Shown: positions 1-9,233 of the stretch, piece by piece
Layout: every line of letters begins with the position of its first letter
Position numbering within the stretch: position 1 is the stretch's first letter
Source: CAZNPL01 sp964574815
GTDB lineage: Bacteria; Planctomycetota; Phycisphaerae; UBA1845
NCBI GenBank assembly: GCA_964574815.1
Contig: CAZNPL010000017.1
Coordinates: 60,408-124,407 of the forward strand
Length of the DNA: 64,000 nt
Direction of reading: 5' to 3'
Position numbers and translations under genes: made by a program
Notes under the pieces: generated by a model
Databases searched by the model: none
Seen by the model: the letters and a program-made list of their open reading frames with translations, nothing else
What the model was told of the DNA's origin: nothing

Positions 1-205
1 GCGCCGCGGGCCGGTGGGCACGGCACGCCGGCGAGGTTTGGAACGACGGCGCCGCGCGGCGGGGGTGGTACCGCGTGAACTCCCGACACCCCGGTCTCTT
101 ATTTCATTCGGGGCGATGGGTGTGCATTACGCTTTTCGTGGGGAGCGCTTGGCAAGGGCGCGACGTTTTATGGTATGATCATGCCCGGGTTTTGAAGAGG
201 GTGCA

Positions 206-1177
206 ATGATGTCGGATCGGGCCGAGACGATTCAAGCAGCCGTGGTTGGGATGTACACGGATCATCCCTCGCCGAGCCGCAGAGACAAACTGGCATTCGC
301 TTCGCGGCGGATGCGTCTTCGCCTTCGCTGCTGCGGCGTTCGCGAGGAGCACTACGTCGGCAAACAGGTGCTCGACGCCGGCTGCGGGACGGGCGAATAC
401 TCGTCGTGGTTTGCGTCACAAGGCGCTCACGTGACGGGAATTGACCTGTCGGACGGGTCCCTGGCGGAAGCCCGGCGTTACGCGGAGCTTGAAGGACTGG
501 GGAACCTCCGGTTCGAAAAACGTTCGGTTCTGACGACGGAGTTTCCCGACGAGCAATTCGACTTTGTGTACTGCACCGGTGTTCTGCATCATACGCCGGA
601 CCCATGCGGCGGCTTTACCGAGCTTTGCCGCGTGCTCAAGCCCGGCGGGCGTATCCTGGTGAGCCTTTATAATTCTTACGGGTTCTTTCCGCGCGAGATG
701 CGGCGGCGTGTGGCCAGACTGTTCGGCGGTCCGGATCTGAGTCGGCGAGTGACCTGGGGGCGCAGGCTGTTTCCCTTGACGACCAGGCGATTGCTCAAGG
801 GCGACCGCAATGACGAGCAATCCGCCCTGTATGATTACTTCGCCATTCCCCACGAGTCCCTGCACAGCCTGGGCGGAATGCTGCGCTGGTTCGACCGGGC
901 AGGTCTGACCTACAGCGGAACGTTCGCCCCGGCGCGGTTGAGAGACTACCTCCCGCTGTTGGCGGATCGTGACTACAAGTCGATCGAGCAAAACTACCGC
1001 AGCCGCCTGGCACCGCTGATCGGTCGATTCGGTGGCGGGCGGGAGATCAGCGGTCAACGTCCCGGCCCGATGTCGCGCGCCATGGTGCAGACCCTTTGGC
1101 TGCTCACCGGCGTCGGCATGGTCTCGATGTGCGGGATCAAGCCACGAGAGGCGTCGTCGCGAGCTTCTGTTAGCTAG
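206..1177 (+). CDS. Class I SAM-dependent methyltransferase
   Basis: This 323-residue protein has the Rossmann methyltransferase core. Motif I (VLDAGCGTGEYS, residues 55-66) binds S-adenosylmethionine, an acidic residue follows in GIDLSD, and the post-motif region FDFVYCTGVLHHTPDP is typical of the Methyltransf_11/25 families. The substrate cannot be read from the sequence. A C-terminal extension of about 140 residues beyond the core is rich in Arg and aromatic residues and may carry the acceptor site. Two ATG codons are tandem at 206 and 209. The gene stands alone, followed by a secreted protein gene on the same strand about 260 bases later. The methyltransferase fold is near certain; the role is unknown. 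Confidence 0.9.
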   Translation: MMSDRAETIQAAVVGMYTDHPSPSRRDKLAFASRRMRLRLRCCGVREEHYVGKQVLDAGCGTGEYSSWFASQGAHVTGIDLSDGSLAEARRYAELEGLGNLRFEKRSVLTTEFPDEQFDFVYCTGVLHHTPDPCGGFTELCRVLKPGGRILVSLYNSYGFFPREMRRRVARLFGGPDLSRRVTWGRRLFPLTTRRLLKGDRNDEQSALYDYFAIPHESLHSLGGMLRWFDRAGLTYSGTFAPARLRDYLPLLADRDYKSIEQNYRSRLAPLIGRFGGGREISGQRPGPMSRAMVQTLWLLTGVGMVSMCGIKPREASSRASVS

Positions 1178-1434
1178 ACCCGGCCGGCCAGCATGGTGGA
1201 AAGGTCCCCGTCGTCCGAGGAGGGCCTGATATGCTGGGAGCCGGGCCCTATAAGCAGAATCTGATTGCCGCCCCTTTGCCAGGCTCTCGTCTTGCCCTGG
1301 CCCGTATCGGGTACCTAGAATTGTCCGAACGTGGGGCGGAAGGAAGCGCCGTCAGCACGCCTCATTACGGCCTCCCGGACGCAAATGTCTGGCGGGCGGC
1401 CTGCTTCAGTTCTACAGACCCATGGAGGCGAATA

Positions 1435-2055
1435 ATGCGCGTCAGGATTTCGGTCTGGTGCCTCATTGCCGCGGGCGGAGCGGCGGTGCCTGTCGTGGCG
1501 GGCACGCAGCAGACAACCGAGGCACAACCTCAAGCCGCTGCCGTGACCGGCGCGGGCGACTGCTGTGTCCCGTTTAACGGCTCTCCAGGCTGCAACGACG
1601 CCGAATGCGAGGCGATCGTCTGTGCTTCCCCGGATAACGAGGTCTGCTGTACGGACACCTGGGACGCCATCTGCGCCGACAGCGCCGCGGACATGTGCTC
1701 TCTCCTTTGTGAGGCGAGCACCAACGACTGCTGCGTCAGCCGTCGCTCTCCGGGATGCGGCAACGTCGCGTGTGAAGAGATCGTTTGCGGAGCCGATCCG
1801 TTCTGCTGCGGCTCGTTCTGGGACAGCACTTGCGTGGAGCAAGCAGTGGCCGAGTGCGGTGACCTGTGTGTTATCGAAGGGGATTGCGCGATCGACTTCG
1901 AACTCACCCTCGACGACTACGCCATTCTGTTCGAGTGCGTGACGGGACCGGGCGGCGGAACGCTCGAAGACAACTGCGCGTGCACGGACCTCGACGGCGA
2001 CTCGGACGTCGACGCCGTCGATTGGGGGCTACTGCAAACGTTGCTCGGGTCTTAA
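1435..2055 (+). CDS. Secreted Cys-rich repeat protein with dockerin-like tail
   Basis: The start at 1435 is chosen because GGAGG lies at 1424-1428 and the first 22 residues form a clean signal peptide; the open frame back to 1231 has no such support. The 206-residue product has two copies of a repeat of roughly 45-50 residues, each beginning with a DCCV motif and containing about ten cysteines (pattern CC...GC...C...IVC...CC...W...C...C..LC), probably disulfide-bonded after export. The last 60 residues contain TDLDGDSDVDAVDW, an Asp-rich calcium-loop motif like one half of a dockerin. Such tails are common on exported planctomycete proteins. Function unknown; a secreted or surface location is a confident inference. 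Confidence 0.82.
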   Translation: MRVRISVWCLIAAGGAAVPVVAGTQQTTEAQPQAAAVTGAGDCCVPFNGSPGCNDAECEAIVCASPDNEVCCTDTWDAICADSAADMCSLLCEASTNDCCVSRRSPGCGNVACEEIVCGADPFCCGSFWDSTCVEQAVAECGDLCVIEGDCAIDFELTLDDYAILFECVTGPGGGTLEDNCACTDLDGDSDVDAVDWGLLQTLLGS

Positions 2056-2170
2056 GGCATCTCGGAAGATTCTGCTGGTCACTTCCTCGTTCACGTGCTT
2101 CTGCGCGGCTGTTTCAGGTCGTTGACGAGCCGGGGTGGCATGCGCGAGTGGCTTGGCCGCATATGCAAAC

Positions 2171-2200
2171 GGCCCGCCAAACAGGCGGGCCGATCGTTTC
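2171..2200. terminator. Bidirectional terminator-like hairpin
   Basis: GGCCCGCC (2171-2178) and GGCGGGCC (2184-2191) pair around the 5-base loop AAACA. A T-rich stretch follows on the plus side and a shorter one on the minus side. It lies between the convergent genes ending at 2055 (+) and 2225 (-), so it can serve both. Confidence 0.75.
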
Positions 2201-2224
2201 TTGTTTCCGTTCGAGTAAGCTGCG

Positions 2225-2968
2225 CTACTCGCTCCGCGGTGGCACGCGATCCGGACTGCCGATCGGATCCGCCCCCTCGCTCGGAGGCGGCTCTTCGTCG
2301 TCGCCGCCATTGCCGCCGCCCGTAATGATGTTGCCACTGCTCATCGCGGCAGTGTCGCCACCGTTCTCCGGCGGGTCGACGATCCGAATGCGGTAGTTCG
2401 GTCCGGTTGTCCTGGTCGTATCGGGATCGAACCAGACGAGCAGCTCAACGACGGGCAGGCCGCTGAGGTGGCACGTCGGTCCTTCATCATCCGCTGCTGT
2501 CCCGTCACGCGGAATGTGAACCGCCTCTCCATTGAGCAGGGCCTCGAGCTCCGCCTCGGCGGTGAAGGGCAATTCAACGTTTGTTACCCAGCCGCTGCCG
2601 ATCCTGGCGGCTCTCTTGTCGAGCTCAGGTGTGATACGCCGGCCGATCTCCACGATGTTGACGTGCACGGTCGCTCCGCCGGGCGACCGAATGGTTCTTG
2701 CAACTCGGGCCGGTAACGCGGGGTCCAAAGGCTCACTCCCGAGCAGTTCCGTTACTGCGACGTCTGATGCGGTGACGACGGAAACGAAAATTGCTTCGCC
2801 CGACGGTAACTCGATCACCGCGACAGAGGATGGATCGTCCGGCGTCAGAATCGGGACCGCCGGATCGATCGGAACGCGATCTGCTCCAAGTGCGATTCCG
2901 TTGAAGTTGAATGCGCAACAGACCATCGTAAATGTGAGAAGCTGCGTGCTTCTGACGTGAGCGAACAT
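2225..2968 (-). CDS. Exported protein of unknown function
   Basis: A 247-residue protein with a Sec-type signal peptide (hydrophobic core LLTFTMVCCAFNFNGIALG, cleavage probably near ALGADR). The start at 2968 is preferred over 2995 because a perfect AAGGAG (2979-2984 on the minus strand) lies between them, 10 bases upstream of this ATG. The mature part is acidic and proline-rich, with a repeated theme of short beta segments. The C-terminus is low-complexity, Gly/Asn/Asp/Glu/Pro-rich. I recognise no family. It is convergent with the Cys-rich protein gene and shares its terminator. Confidence 0.7.
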   Translation of the reverse strand: MFAHVRSTQLLTFTMVCCAFNFNGIALGADRVPIDPAVPILTPDDPSSVAVIELPSGEAIFVSVVTASDVAVTELLGSEPLDPALPARVARTIRSPGGATVHVNIVEIGRRITPELDKRAARIGSGWVTNVELPFTAEAELEALLNGEAVHIPRDGTAADDEGPTCHLSGLPVVELLVWFDPDTTRTTGPNYRIRIVDPPENGGDTAAMSSGNIITGGGNGGDDEEPPPSEGADPIGSPDRVPPRSE

Positions 2969-3028
2969 GATGACATTGCTCCTTGATATGTTCACGCCGC
3001 CCGAAAACAGCGCGGCGCGGATTCGCCT

Positions 3029-4021
3029 CTAGCGCAATCGCCCAAGCACACCTTCAAACAGTTTCCAGCTCCTGTGCCGTTTCAGGAACTGCCACTCGGA
3101 AGGATCCCGGATGTCCGCCTGAATCCCCCGAGGCCAGGTCGAAACGTCCCAGCCTTCCCGCTCCAGGAATAACTGGATCAACTCCGCCGCCCATTCGCCG
3201 TCCTGGAGATCGTTGGCGCAAGTCAACGCACCGCGAATCGTGGACGGGAAGTAGAAGGTTTTCAACGCATCGGCGTGGAGGAACTTCGATAGCCTTAACA
3301 TCCGCGACGATCTCTCAGGCCAAACGCGCGCTGTCCGCAAGGCAATCGCGGCTCCGTTGTTCAGGATCGCCGCCAACGTGCGCCGGCGCACCTCCTCGCC
3401 GAACTGCGGATGAAATCTTCCGCGCTCGCACGCCCTTCTTCCCAGCGCGACGACCCGCAGGCTCGCACGCAGTTGGTCGCGAGACGTGCTCGGACAGGCG
3501 TACACGCTCTTGAGCACGTACATGATGCTCATGGGGCCGTAGGGATTCCGGCGGGCGTTGACCACGCTTCGCATGACATCGCCCAGCAGCATGTCCAGCT
3601 CGCGGCGCTGGTTTTCGTCGTCCACCGTGAGGAGCACGGTGTCCGATTGCTGCTGCAACGCGATGGCGTGTGTTTGCTCGCGAGTGCTGACCGCCGGCAA
3701 AGCCGAAATGCTGAAACCTACGCTGTGTACGTCCTTGCACTTGAGAGGTCCGCCGAACGTCGCAAGGCGCCGTTCCAATTCCCGGCACTTCTCGAGAATC
3801 TCGTAGCCCCGCTGGAGATTGATATCCCCCACGCGAGCGTTCTTGAGTCTGGAGAGTTCTGCGCTGTCAATACAGAGATACTGCGCAACCGCCCGGTTCG
3901 AACGGATGCCGAAAGCGCGGAACTTGTGCAGGTAATCGTTGAGCTTGTCGGCCAACTCGCCGAACCGCTCGGTGACGGACCGATTCCTGAGGTCAGAAAG
4001 TCCGGAATCGATAATTGGCAT
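3029..4021 (-). CDS. Probable HTH-containing regulator, otherwise unknown
   Basis: The ATG at 4021 has GGGAGGA (4027-4033) 5 bases upstream, so it is preferred over 4048; the product is then 330 residues. Residues about 25-85 look like an XRE-like helix-turn-helix: the segment RAVAQYLCIDSAELSRL fits helix-turn-recognition-helix, followed by a long charged helix. The remaining 240 residues are mainly helical and match nothing I recognise. The HTH suggests DNA binding, but the recognition is by pattern only. An unusually AT-rich gap lies upstream. Confidence 0.6.
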   Translation of the reverse strand: MPIIDSGLSDLRNRSVTERFGELADKLNDYLHKFRAFGIRSNRAVAQYLCIDSAELSRLKNARVGDINLQRGYEILEKCRELERRLATFGGPLKCKDVHSVGFSISALPAVSTREQTHAIALQQQSDTVLLTVDDENQRRELDMLLGDVMRSVVNARRNPYGPMSIMYVLKSVYACPSTSRDQLRASLRVVALGRRACERGRFHPQFGEEVRRRTLAAILNNGAAIALRTARVWPERSSRMLRLSKFLHADALKTFYFPSTIRGALTCANDLQDGEWAAELIQLFLEREGWDVSTWPRGIQADIRDPSEWQFLKRHRSWKLFEGVLGRLR

Positions 4022-4486
4022 GTTCGTCCTCCCGCTTACACGCGACATGCCGCAAGTTCAGCTCAGCACGCCCGCACCGTCCAATATACACGCAATCCGG
4101 TCACTCCCGCAGAACTAATTACGAAAAAATGCTCAATTGACTCATCGGCAACCCATGCGACCCTTGCGACTTAAATTCAGGATTCAATAATTAAACCAAG
4201 GGTGACTTAGAGGCCGCACCTCAATTAAGCGCCCTGCCACCTGTCGCTTCCTGGCTGTTATTGAACGTAGCATCGGAGACTACTCCCGTCCGCACCTATT
4301 ATAGGCACCCTATTGCAGCGGCGTCCACGAATCTTCCTTGTTCTGCGGGCATCATGGATTTGCGCTGCGCGTTCGAACCCGCTCCCACGCTGCAACGATG
4401 ATTGAATCCCGCTTGAATCCCCGCGCACAGGTTGTTAGCGTACCCTGCCACGGGCGAACGCCCGCCTTATTGGGGGATCTGCGTGC
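4022..4486. other. AT-rich divergent intergenic region
   Basis: No gene is visible here. The part from about 4100 to 4240 is clearly richer in A and T than its surroundings and lies between divergent genes (3029-4021 minus and 4487-7693 plus), so it should hold both promoters. A TATATT hexamer on the minus strand (4083-4088) and TATTAT on the plus strand near 4298 could be -10 elements, but neither has a convincing -35 at the right spacing. Confidence 0.45.
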
Positions 4487-7400
4487 ATGGATCAGCTTGA
4501 ACGCCTCGACCAGTTGTGTGTCAACACCATCCGCACACTATGTATTGATGCGGTCCAGAACGCCAAGAGCGGACACCCGGGAGCGCCGATGGGCATGGCG
4601 CCTGCCGCCTTTGCACTTTGGGATCGATTTCTCCGGCACGACCCGGCGTGGCCCGAATTCCCCAACAGGGACCGGTTCGTCCTGTCGATGGGGCACGCTT
4701 CGATGTTGCTGTACGCCCTGTTGCACCTGACCGGGTACGACGTGGCGCTCGACGACGTCCGTTCGTTCAGGCAGTTGCACGGCCGCTGCGCCGGGCATCC
4801 GGAGTCCACACTGATCGGCGGCGTCGAAACGACCACCGGACCGCTGGGGCAGGGGGTGGGCAACAGTGTGGGCATGGCAATCGCCGAGCGCTGGCTCGCC
4901 GCCCGTTTCAACCAGCCCGGCCACACCATCGTTGACTACCACGTTTACGCGCTCTGCAGCGACGGCGACCTGATGGAAGGTGTTGGTGCCGAATCGGCGT
5001 CGCTGGCCGGTCACTTGGCCCTCAGCAATCTCATCTGGATTTACGACAACAACGGGATCACCATCGACGGCTCCACCGAAATCACCTTCTCCGAAAACGT
5101 GGCTCGCCGGTTTCAGGCGTACGGCTGGTATGTGCAGACCGTTGCTGACGCGAACAACCTCGACGAGCTCACAGCGGCTATCGAAGCGGCGAACAACGAA
5201 TCGCGGCGTCCCTCTTTGATTATGGTGCAGAGTGTGATCGGTTACGGCAGCCCCAATCGCGCGGGCACGCCTAAAGCCCACGGCGAACCGCTCGGCGAGC
5301 GGGAAGCGCAACTCGCCAAGGAGGCGTACGGGTGGCCGCTTGATCAACCGTTTCACGTTCCCGACGAGGTGTACGTCCACCTTCGGGACCGGGCCCTCCG
5401 CCGCGGTGCGCAAAGCTCGTCGGAATGGCGGGCCGCCTTCGAGTCGTACGCCGCAGAGCATCCCGAACTCGCCCGGGAATGGAACCAAATGCAAGCGGGC
5501 CAAGTGCCCGATGACTGGGACGCAGATCTGCCCACATTCGAGCCGGACCCGAAAGGGATCGCCACGCGCGTCGCCGACTCGAAAGTTCTTGCGGCCGTCG
5601 CGCGCAAGGTTCCCTGGATGCTGGGCGGGTCGGCGGATCTGGTCGCCTCGACCAAGACAATCGTGCCTGACAGCGGCCTGTTTCAACCCGACGAACCAGA
5701 TGGACGCAATCTCGCCTTCGGTGTTCGCGAGCACGCCATGGCCGCCGTCATGAACGGGTTGGCGCTCTCGAAGATCCGGCCATTTGGATCGAGCTTTCTG
5801 ACGTTCACCGATTATTGTCGTCCCTCGGTTCGGCTGGCGGCGTTGTCGGAGCTTCCGTGCATTTACCTCTTTACCCACGACAGTGTGGGGGTCGGAGAGG
5901 ACGGCCCGACGCATCAACCGATCGAGCATCTGGCTTCCCTGCGTGCGATGCCGAACCTCGACGTCATCCGGCCATGTGACGCAAACGAGGTCGCGGTCGC
6001 GTGGCGCCACGTGATGCGGCTGACGGATCGCCCCGCGCTGATGGCGTTGACGCGGCAGACAGTGCCGACGTTGGATCGTTCGCGTTACGCATCCGCGGAT
6101 GGGCTGTTGCAGGGTGGGTATGTGCTGTCGGATTGTGACGGCACGCCTGACGTCATTCTCATCGGAACGGGCTCAGAGGTGCAGCATTGCCTCGAGGCGA
6201 CCGAACGACTCGCGGGCGATGGCATCGACGCTCGTGTCGTGAGTATGCCTTGCTGGGAGTTGTTCGAACAACAGTCGCAAGAGTATCGTGACTCCGTGTT
6301 GCCACCTCTCGTCAAAGCGCGAGTTTCGATCGAGGCGGGATCAACGATGGGGTGGTCCTGCTATGTTGGTGACGCGGGCGTGGCGATCGGAATCGACCGG
6401 TACGGACTTTCGGCCCCGGCGGACGAGGTCATGAAGGAGTTGGGCATTACCGCCGACGCCGTCGTTGCGGCCGCGCGGCATGTGGTGGCCCGGTTAAAGG
6501 GCAGCATAGCGGAGGACGGCTCCGGCGAACGATTGGATGACGGAACAGATAAGAGCAGCGAGGCATCTTTGAATACCAATAAGACGCGCATTCATCAGAT
6601 TTCCGAGTCCGGTCAGGCGATCTGGTGTGACAGCATCAGCCGCGCGATGATCGAATCGGGCGAGCTTGCCCGGCTGATCGACGTCGGTGTCGTCGGTGTC
6701 ACATCCAATCCGACGATCTTTCAGAAAGCGATCTCGCAAGGCGCCGACTACGATGACCTGATCGCGTCACAGGTTGCCGGTGGCAAAAGTGTCGAGGAAA
6801 TCTATGAGTCGATTGCGATTGGTGACGTGGGCGACGCGGCGGACATACTACGGCCGGTTTACGATCGTACCGGCGGTCGCGACGGATTCGTGAGCCTCGA
6901 AGTGAATCCGCACCTGGCGCACGACACCGATGGCACGGTCGGCGAGGCGCGCCGACTCTTCGAGCGGCTGGCCCGCCCGAACGTGTTCATCAAAGTGCCC
7001 GCCACACCCGCAGGCATCCCGGCGATCGAGACGCTGATCGCCGAGGGCATCAACGTCAATGTGACGCTGATCTTCGCCCTCGCGATGTATGACCAGGTGA
7101 TGGAGGCGTATCTGCGAGGCGTCGAGCAACTCCTGCAGAAGGGCGGAGATGCGAGCCGGGTGGCCTCGGTGGCGTCGTTCTTCGTGAGCCGCGTCGATTC
7201 CCTTGTCGACAAGAAGCTCGAAAAGAGCATCGCCGACGGCAATAAGGGCCTGGAGCGGCTGCTGGGCAAGGCCGCGGTCGGCAACGCGAAGCTGGCGTAC
7301 CAGAGGTACAAGTCGGTCTTCGGCACGGCAAACTTTGCAAGGCTGAGCGCCAGAGGCGCTGTGGTCCAGCGGCCCTTGTGGGCGAGCACAAGTACGAAGA

Positions 7401-7693
7401 ATCCCAAGTATGCCGACACGCTCTACGTCGATCCGTTGATCGGTCGCGATACGGTCAACACGCTCCCGCCTCAGACCATTGAAGCCGTGCTCGATCATGG
7501 TGAGTGCAACGATAGCATCGAGCACGATGTCGATTCTTACCGGCAAGTTATGGCGGATATCGAAGCCGCCGGCATCTTGATGGACGAAGTCACCGACGAA
7601 CTGCTGGAAGCAGGCGTGAAGGCGTTCGCCGACTCCTTCGACCTCTTGACCAACGAACTACGAGCGAAGATCTCCACGTTTCAAACGGCATAG
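4487..7693 (+). CDS. tkt-tal: Fused transketolase-transaldolase
   Basis: One uninterrupted frame of 1068 residues carries two pentose-phosphate enzymes. Residues 1 to about 660 are a full transketolase: GHPG at 29-32, the thiamine diphosphate motif SDGDLMEG at about 158-165 with downstream NN, a pyrimidine-binding domain containing EDGPTHQP, and a C-terminal domain. A polar linker of about 35 residues rich in Asp, Glu, Ser and Gly follows. From about residue 695 there is a full transaldolase of the bacterial/plant Tal type: SNPTIFQKA, and FIKVPATPAG with the expected Schiff-base lysine at Lys836. Both enzymes share glyceraldehyde 3-phosphate and sedoheptulose 7-phosphate. GGGGGA ends 9 bases before the ATG. 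The fusion order Tkt then Tal is unusual. Cytosolic. Confidence 0.95.
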   Translation: MDQLERLDQLCVNTIRTLCIDAVQNAKSGHPGAPMGMAPAAFALWDRFLRHDPAWPEFPNRDRFVLSMGHASMLLYALLHLTGYDVALDDVRSFRQLHGRCAGHPESTLIGGVETTTGPLGQGVGNSVGMAIAERWLAARFNQPGHTIVDYHVYALCSDGDLMEGVGAESASLAGHLALSNLIWIYDNNGITIDGSTEITFSENVARRFQAYGWYVQTVADANNLDELTAAIEAANNESRRPSLIMVQSVIGYGSPNRAGTPKAHGEPLGEREAQLAKEAYGWPLDQPFHVPDEVYVHLRDRALRRGAQSSSEWRAAFESYAAEHPELAREWNQMQAGQVPDDWDADLPTFEPDPKGIATRVADSKVLAAVARKVPWMLGGSADLVASTKTIVPDSGLFQPDEPDGRNLAFGVREHAMAAVMNGLALSKIRPFGSSFLTFTDYCRPSVRLAALSELPCIYLFTHDSVGVGEDGPTHQPIEHLASLRAMPNLDVIRPCDANEVAVAWRHVMRLTDRPALMALTRQTVPTLDRSRYASADGLLQGGYVLSDCDGTPDVILIGTGSEVQHCLEATERLAGDGIDARVVSMPCWELFEQQSQEYRDSVLPPLVKARVSIEAGSTMGWSCYVGDAGVAIGIDRYGLSAPADEVMKELGITADAVVAAARHVVARLKGSIAEDGSGERLDDGTDKSSEASLNTNKTRIHQISESGQAIWCDSISRAMIESGELARLIDVGVVGVTSNPTIFQKAISQGADYDDLIASQVAGGKSVEEIYESIAIGDVGDAADILRPVYDRTGGRDGFVSLEVNPHLAHDTDGTVGEARRLFERLARPNVFIKVPATPAGIPAIETLIAEGINVNVTLIFALAMYDQVMEAYLRGVEQLLQKGGDASRVASVASFFVSRVDSLVDKKLEKSIADGNKGLERLLGKAAVGNAKLAYQRYKSVFGTANFARLSARGAVVQRPLWASTSTKNPKYADTLYVDPLIGRDTVNTLPPQTIEAVLDHGECNDSIEHDVDSYRQVMADIEAAGILMDEVTDELLEAGVKAFADSFDLLTNELRAKISTFQTA

Positions 7694-7847
7694 TCACGCG
7701 AATCATGACCCGGTCCGGCTTGTGTGCAGGGATCATCCCGCTTCGCTGCGCCACTGGTCTGCCTCAGGCGAGTCCGCCCGGGTTTGCGGTCGGATCAACT
7801 TTGCGGTGCTGACGTGGCAGGTTGCAGGTATCCGGGACAGCAAAACG

Positions 7848-7953
7848 GGAAGTGAAAGCGCCCGCGCGGACGAGTTGTGAGTTGGGTGACGGATCACCCG
7901 GTGCGTTGGCTGGAGCGCACCACTCGTCCGCGCGAGCACAGACTTTCACTTCC
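7848..7953 (+). ncRNA. Candidate structured RNA with three-way junction
   Basis: Four perfect stems nest in 106 bases. P1 pairs GGAAGTGAAAG (7848-7858) with CTTTCACTTCC (7943-7953). P2 pairs CGCGCGGACGAGT (7863-7875) with ACTCGTCCGCGCG (7922-7934). Inside P2, GGGTGA/TCACCC form hairpin P3 (7884-7899) and GGTGCG/CGCACC form P4 (7900-7921), which abuts P2 directly. A strong AAGGAGG sits at 7962-7968, 8 bases after P1. There is no T run, so it is not a simple intrinsic terminator. It matches no RNA class I recognise; the strand is a guess because the stems are symmetrical, and a MITE-like DNA element is the alternative. Confidence 0.45.
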
Positions 7954-8483
7954 GACTGCTGAAGGAGGCGGAACGCGTTGAGACAACTCGGTGGAGGCGG
8001 GAGGCTCGCGGGTCGAATTCCACGTCGGCAGCGGGAAGGTGGATTCAACGCGGCGGCCCCACGCCCTCGAGGCACAAGGTTCAAAACAGAACGAGGCGAA
8101 ACGCTCGTGAGAGGCTACCTGTGTGCGGGCAGTGGGAATCCGGAATGGGCGTTGCCGGTACATTTTTACTCCCATTACTCTGACGACCCACGAGCATCTC
8201 ACCTCGTATCACCGGGTATACGGGCCTGCCGGACTTCTCTGTCACGAGGCCGGATTTTTTTCTCTGCGGGGACAGAACCCCCGCCTGAGAAACGTAACTC
8301 AAGTGATTTCAGGCAGTTAGATCGCCCCAGGGCAGCTGCAAGGCCATTGGAGCCATGACGACGATCACCGTGAATTACGATCCCCGCAGTCCGGTTCGTA
8401 TCGGTCGCGCCGCGCCGCGTTCTTCTGACGCGGGTGTCTGCCTTGTCCGCAACGGTCGCCGGGTGATAGGATCAAAAGTGGTC
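7954..8483 (+). other. Probable leader of the sigma factor gene, no convincing gene
   Basis: A Shine-Dalgarno-like AAGGAGG (7962-7968) is 9 bases before a TTG at 7978 that opens a 126-codon frame ending at 8358, where its TGA overlaps the ATG at 8355. The predicted peptide has no recognisable domain, and its third codon positions lack the strong G+C bias of nearby genes, so I do not call it. The stretch 8160-8310 is T-rich by local standards and may hold the promoter for the sigma factor. Confidence 0.35.
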
Positions 8484-9062
8484 ATGGATACTACCCGTCC
8501 ATCGCTGCTGATCCGTGTGAAGCGTCCCGAAGACGGGAGCGCCTGGCGGGAGTTCTACAAGCTCTACGCGCCGTTGCTGGCGCGCTTCGGCCGCTCCCGC
8601 GGCCTCAGCCCGGAAGAAGCCGAGGACGTGGCGCAGGAGTGCATGAACGTCCTCGCCCGCAAGATGCCCACGTTTGATTACTCCAAAGGCAAGGGATCGT
8701 TCAAGAACTACCTGTTCACGCAAGTCTGCAATCAGATCACCGATCGACTGAGGAAGAAGCGTCCGCGTCAGGCCGAAAGTGGTGAGCTGCGCCGTCTCCC
8801 GGCGGCCGAGGACAAGGACGTGGCTAGAGAGTGGGAACATCACTGGCTTCAGGAACACCTGGCCTACTGCCTCAAGAAAATCGAATCGGACTTCTCGCCG
8901 ACCACTGTTGCGGCGTTCAAGTTGTACGTGCTCGAAAATTGGCCAGTCGACAAAGTCTGCGACACGCTCAGCGTCGGCGCCAACCAGGTTTACCTGGCCA
9001 AATCGCGCGTCACGCGGCGCCTGCGGAGCGAATTGACCGAGTTGGTCGGGGACGTACTATAG
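8484..9062 (+). CDS. ECF-type RNA polymerase sigma factor
   Basis: The family homology begins at MDTTRPSLLIRVK, so I start the gene at ATG 8484 (192 residues). GTG 8478 with AGGA 8 bases upstream is possible, and ATG 8355 would add 43 unconserved residues. Region 2 is clear: WREFYKLYAPLL, then EEAEDVAQECMNVLARKMPTF and FKNYLFTQVCNQITDRLRK, matching the sigma-70 region 2 fold that binds core polymerase and the -10 element. Region 4 is the C-terminal HTH (NWPVDKVCDTLSVGANQVYLAKSRV), which reads the -35. Planctomycetes often pair such sigma factors with Ser/Thr kinases, and the next gene is one. Confidence 0.9.
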   Translation: MDTTRPSLLIRVKRPEDGSAWREFYKLYAPLLARFGRSRGLSPEEAEDVAQECMNVLARKMPTFDYSKGKGSFKNYLFTQVCNQITDRLRKKRPRQAESGELRRLPAAEDKDVAREWEHHWLQEHLAYCLKKIESDFSPTTVAAFKLYVLENWPVDKVCDTLSVGANQVYLAKSRVTRRLRSELTELVGDVL

Positions 9063-9233
9063 CCAGCGTCAAGGTCACGACCTGAAGATCAGCCGGTCGT
9101 TCGGCGTGTCGCCATGGTCGTCAGCGCCGTGGGTTCGGTGTTGGATCGCAGACGTCCGCGCGGGGTCCGCTGGTTGCCTGGGTGCACCGTCCTGCGCCGG
9201 AGGACAACAACTCCTCGAAGAGGCTCCCGGATC

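Noticed and set aside
1..78. A G+C-rich frame open from the first base to TGA at 76-78.
   Set aside because: Only 25 codons of Gly/Ala/Arg-rich sequence are visible, and no domain can be recognised, so I cannot support a partial gene.
7978..8358. A 126-codon frame with a strong AAGGAGG 9 bases before its TTG start and a stop overlapping an ATG.
   Set aside because: Codon third positions lack the G+C bias of local genes, the peptide shows no domain, and the ATG it overlaps is probably not the sigma factor start.
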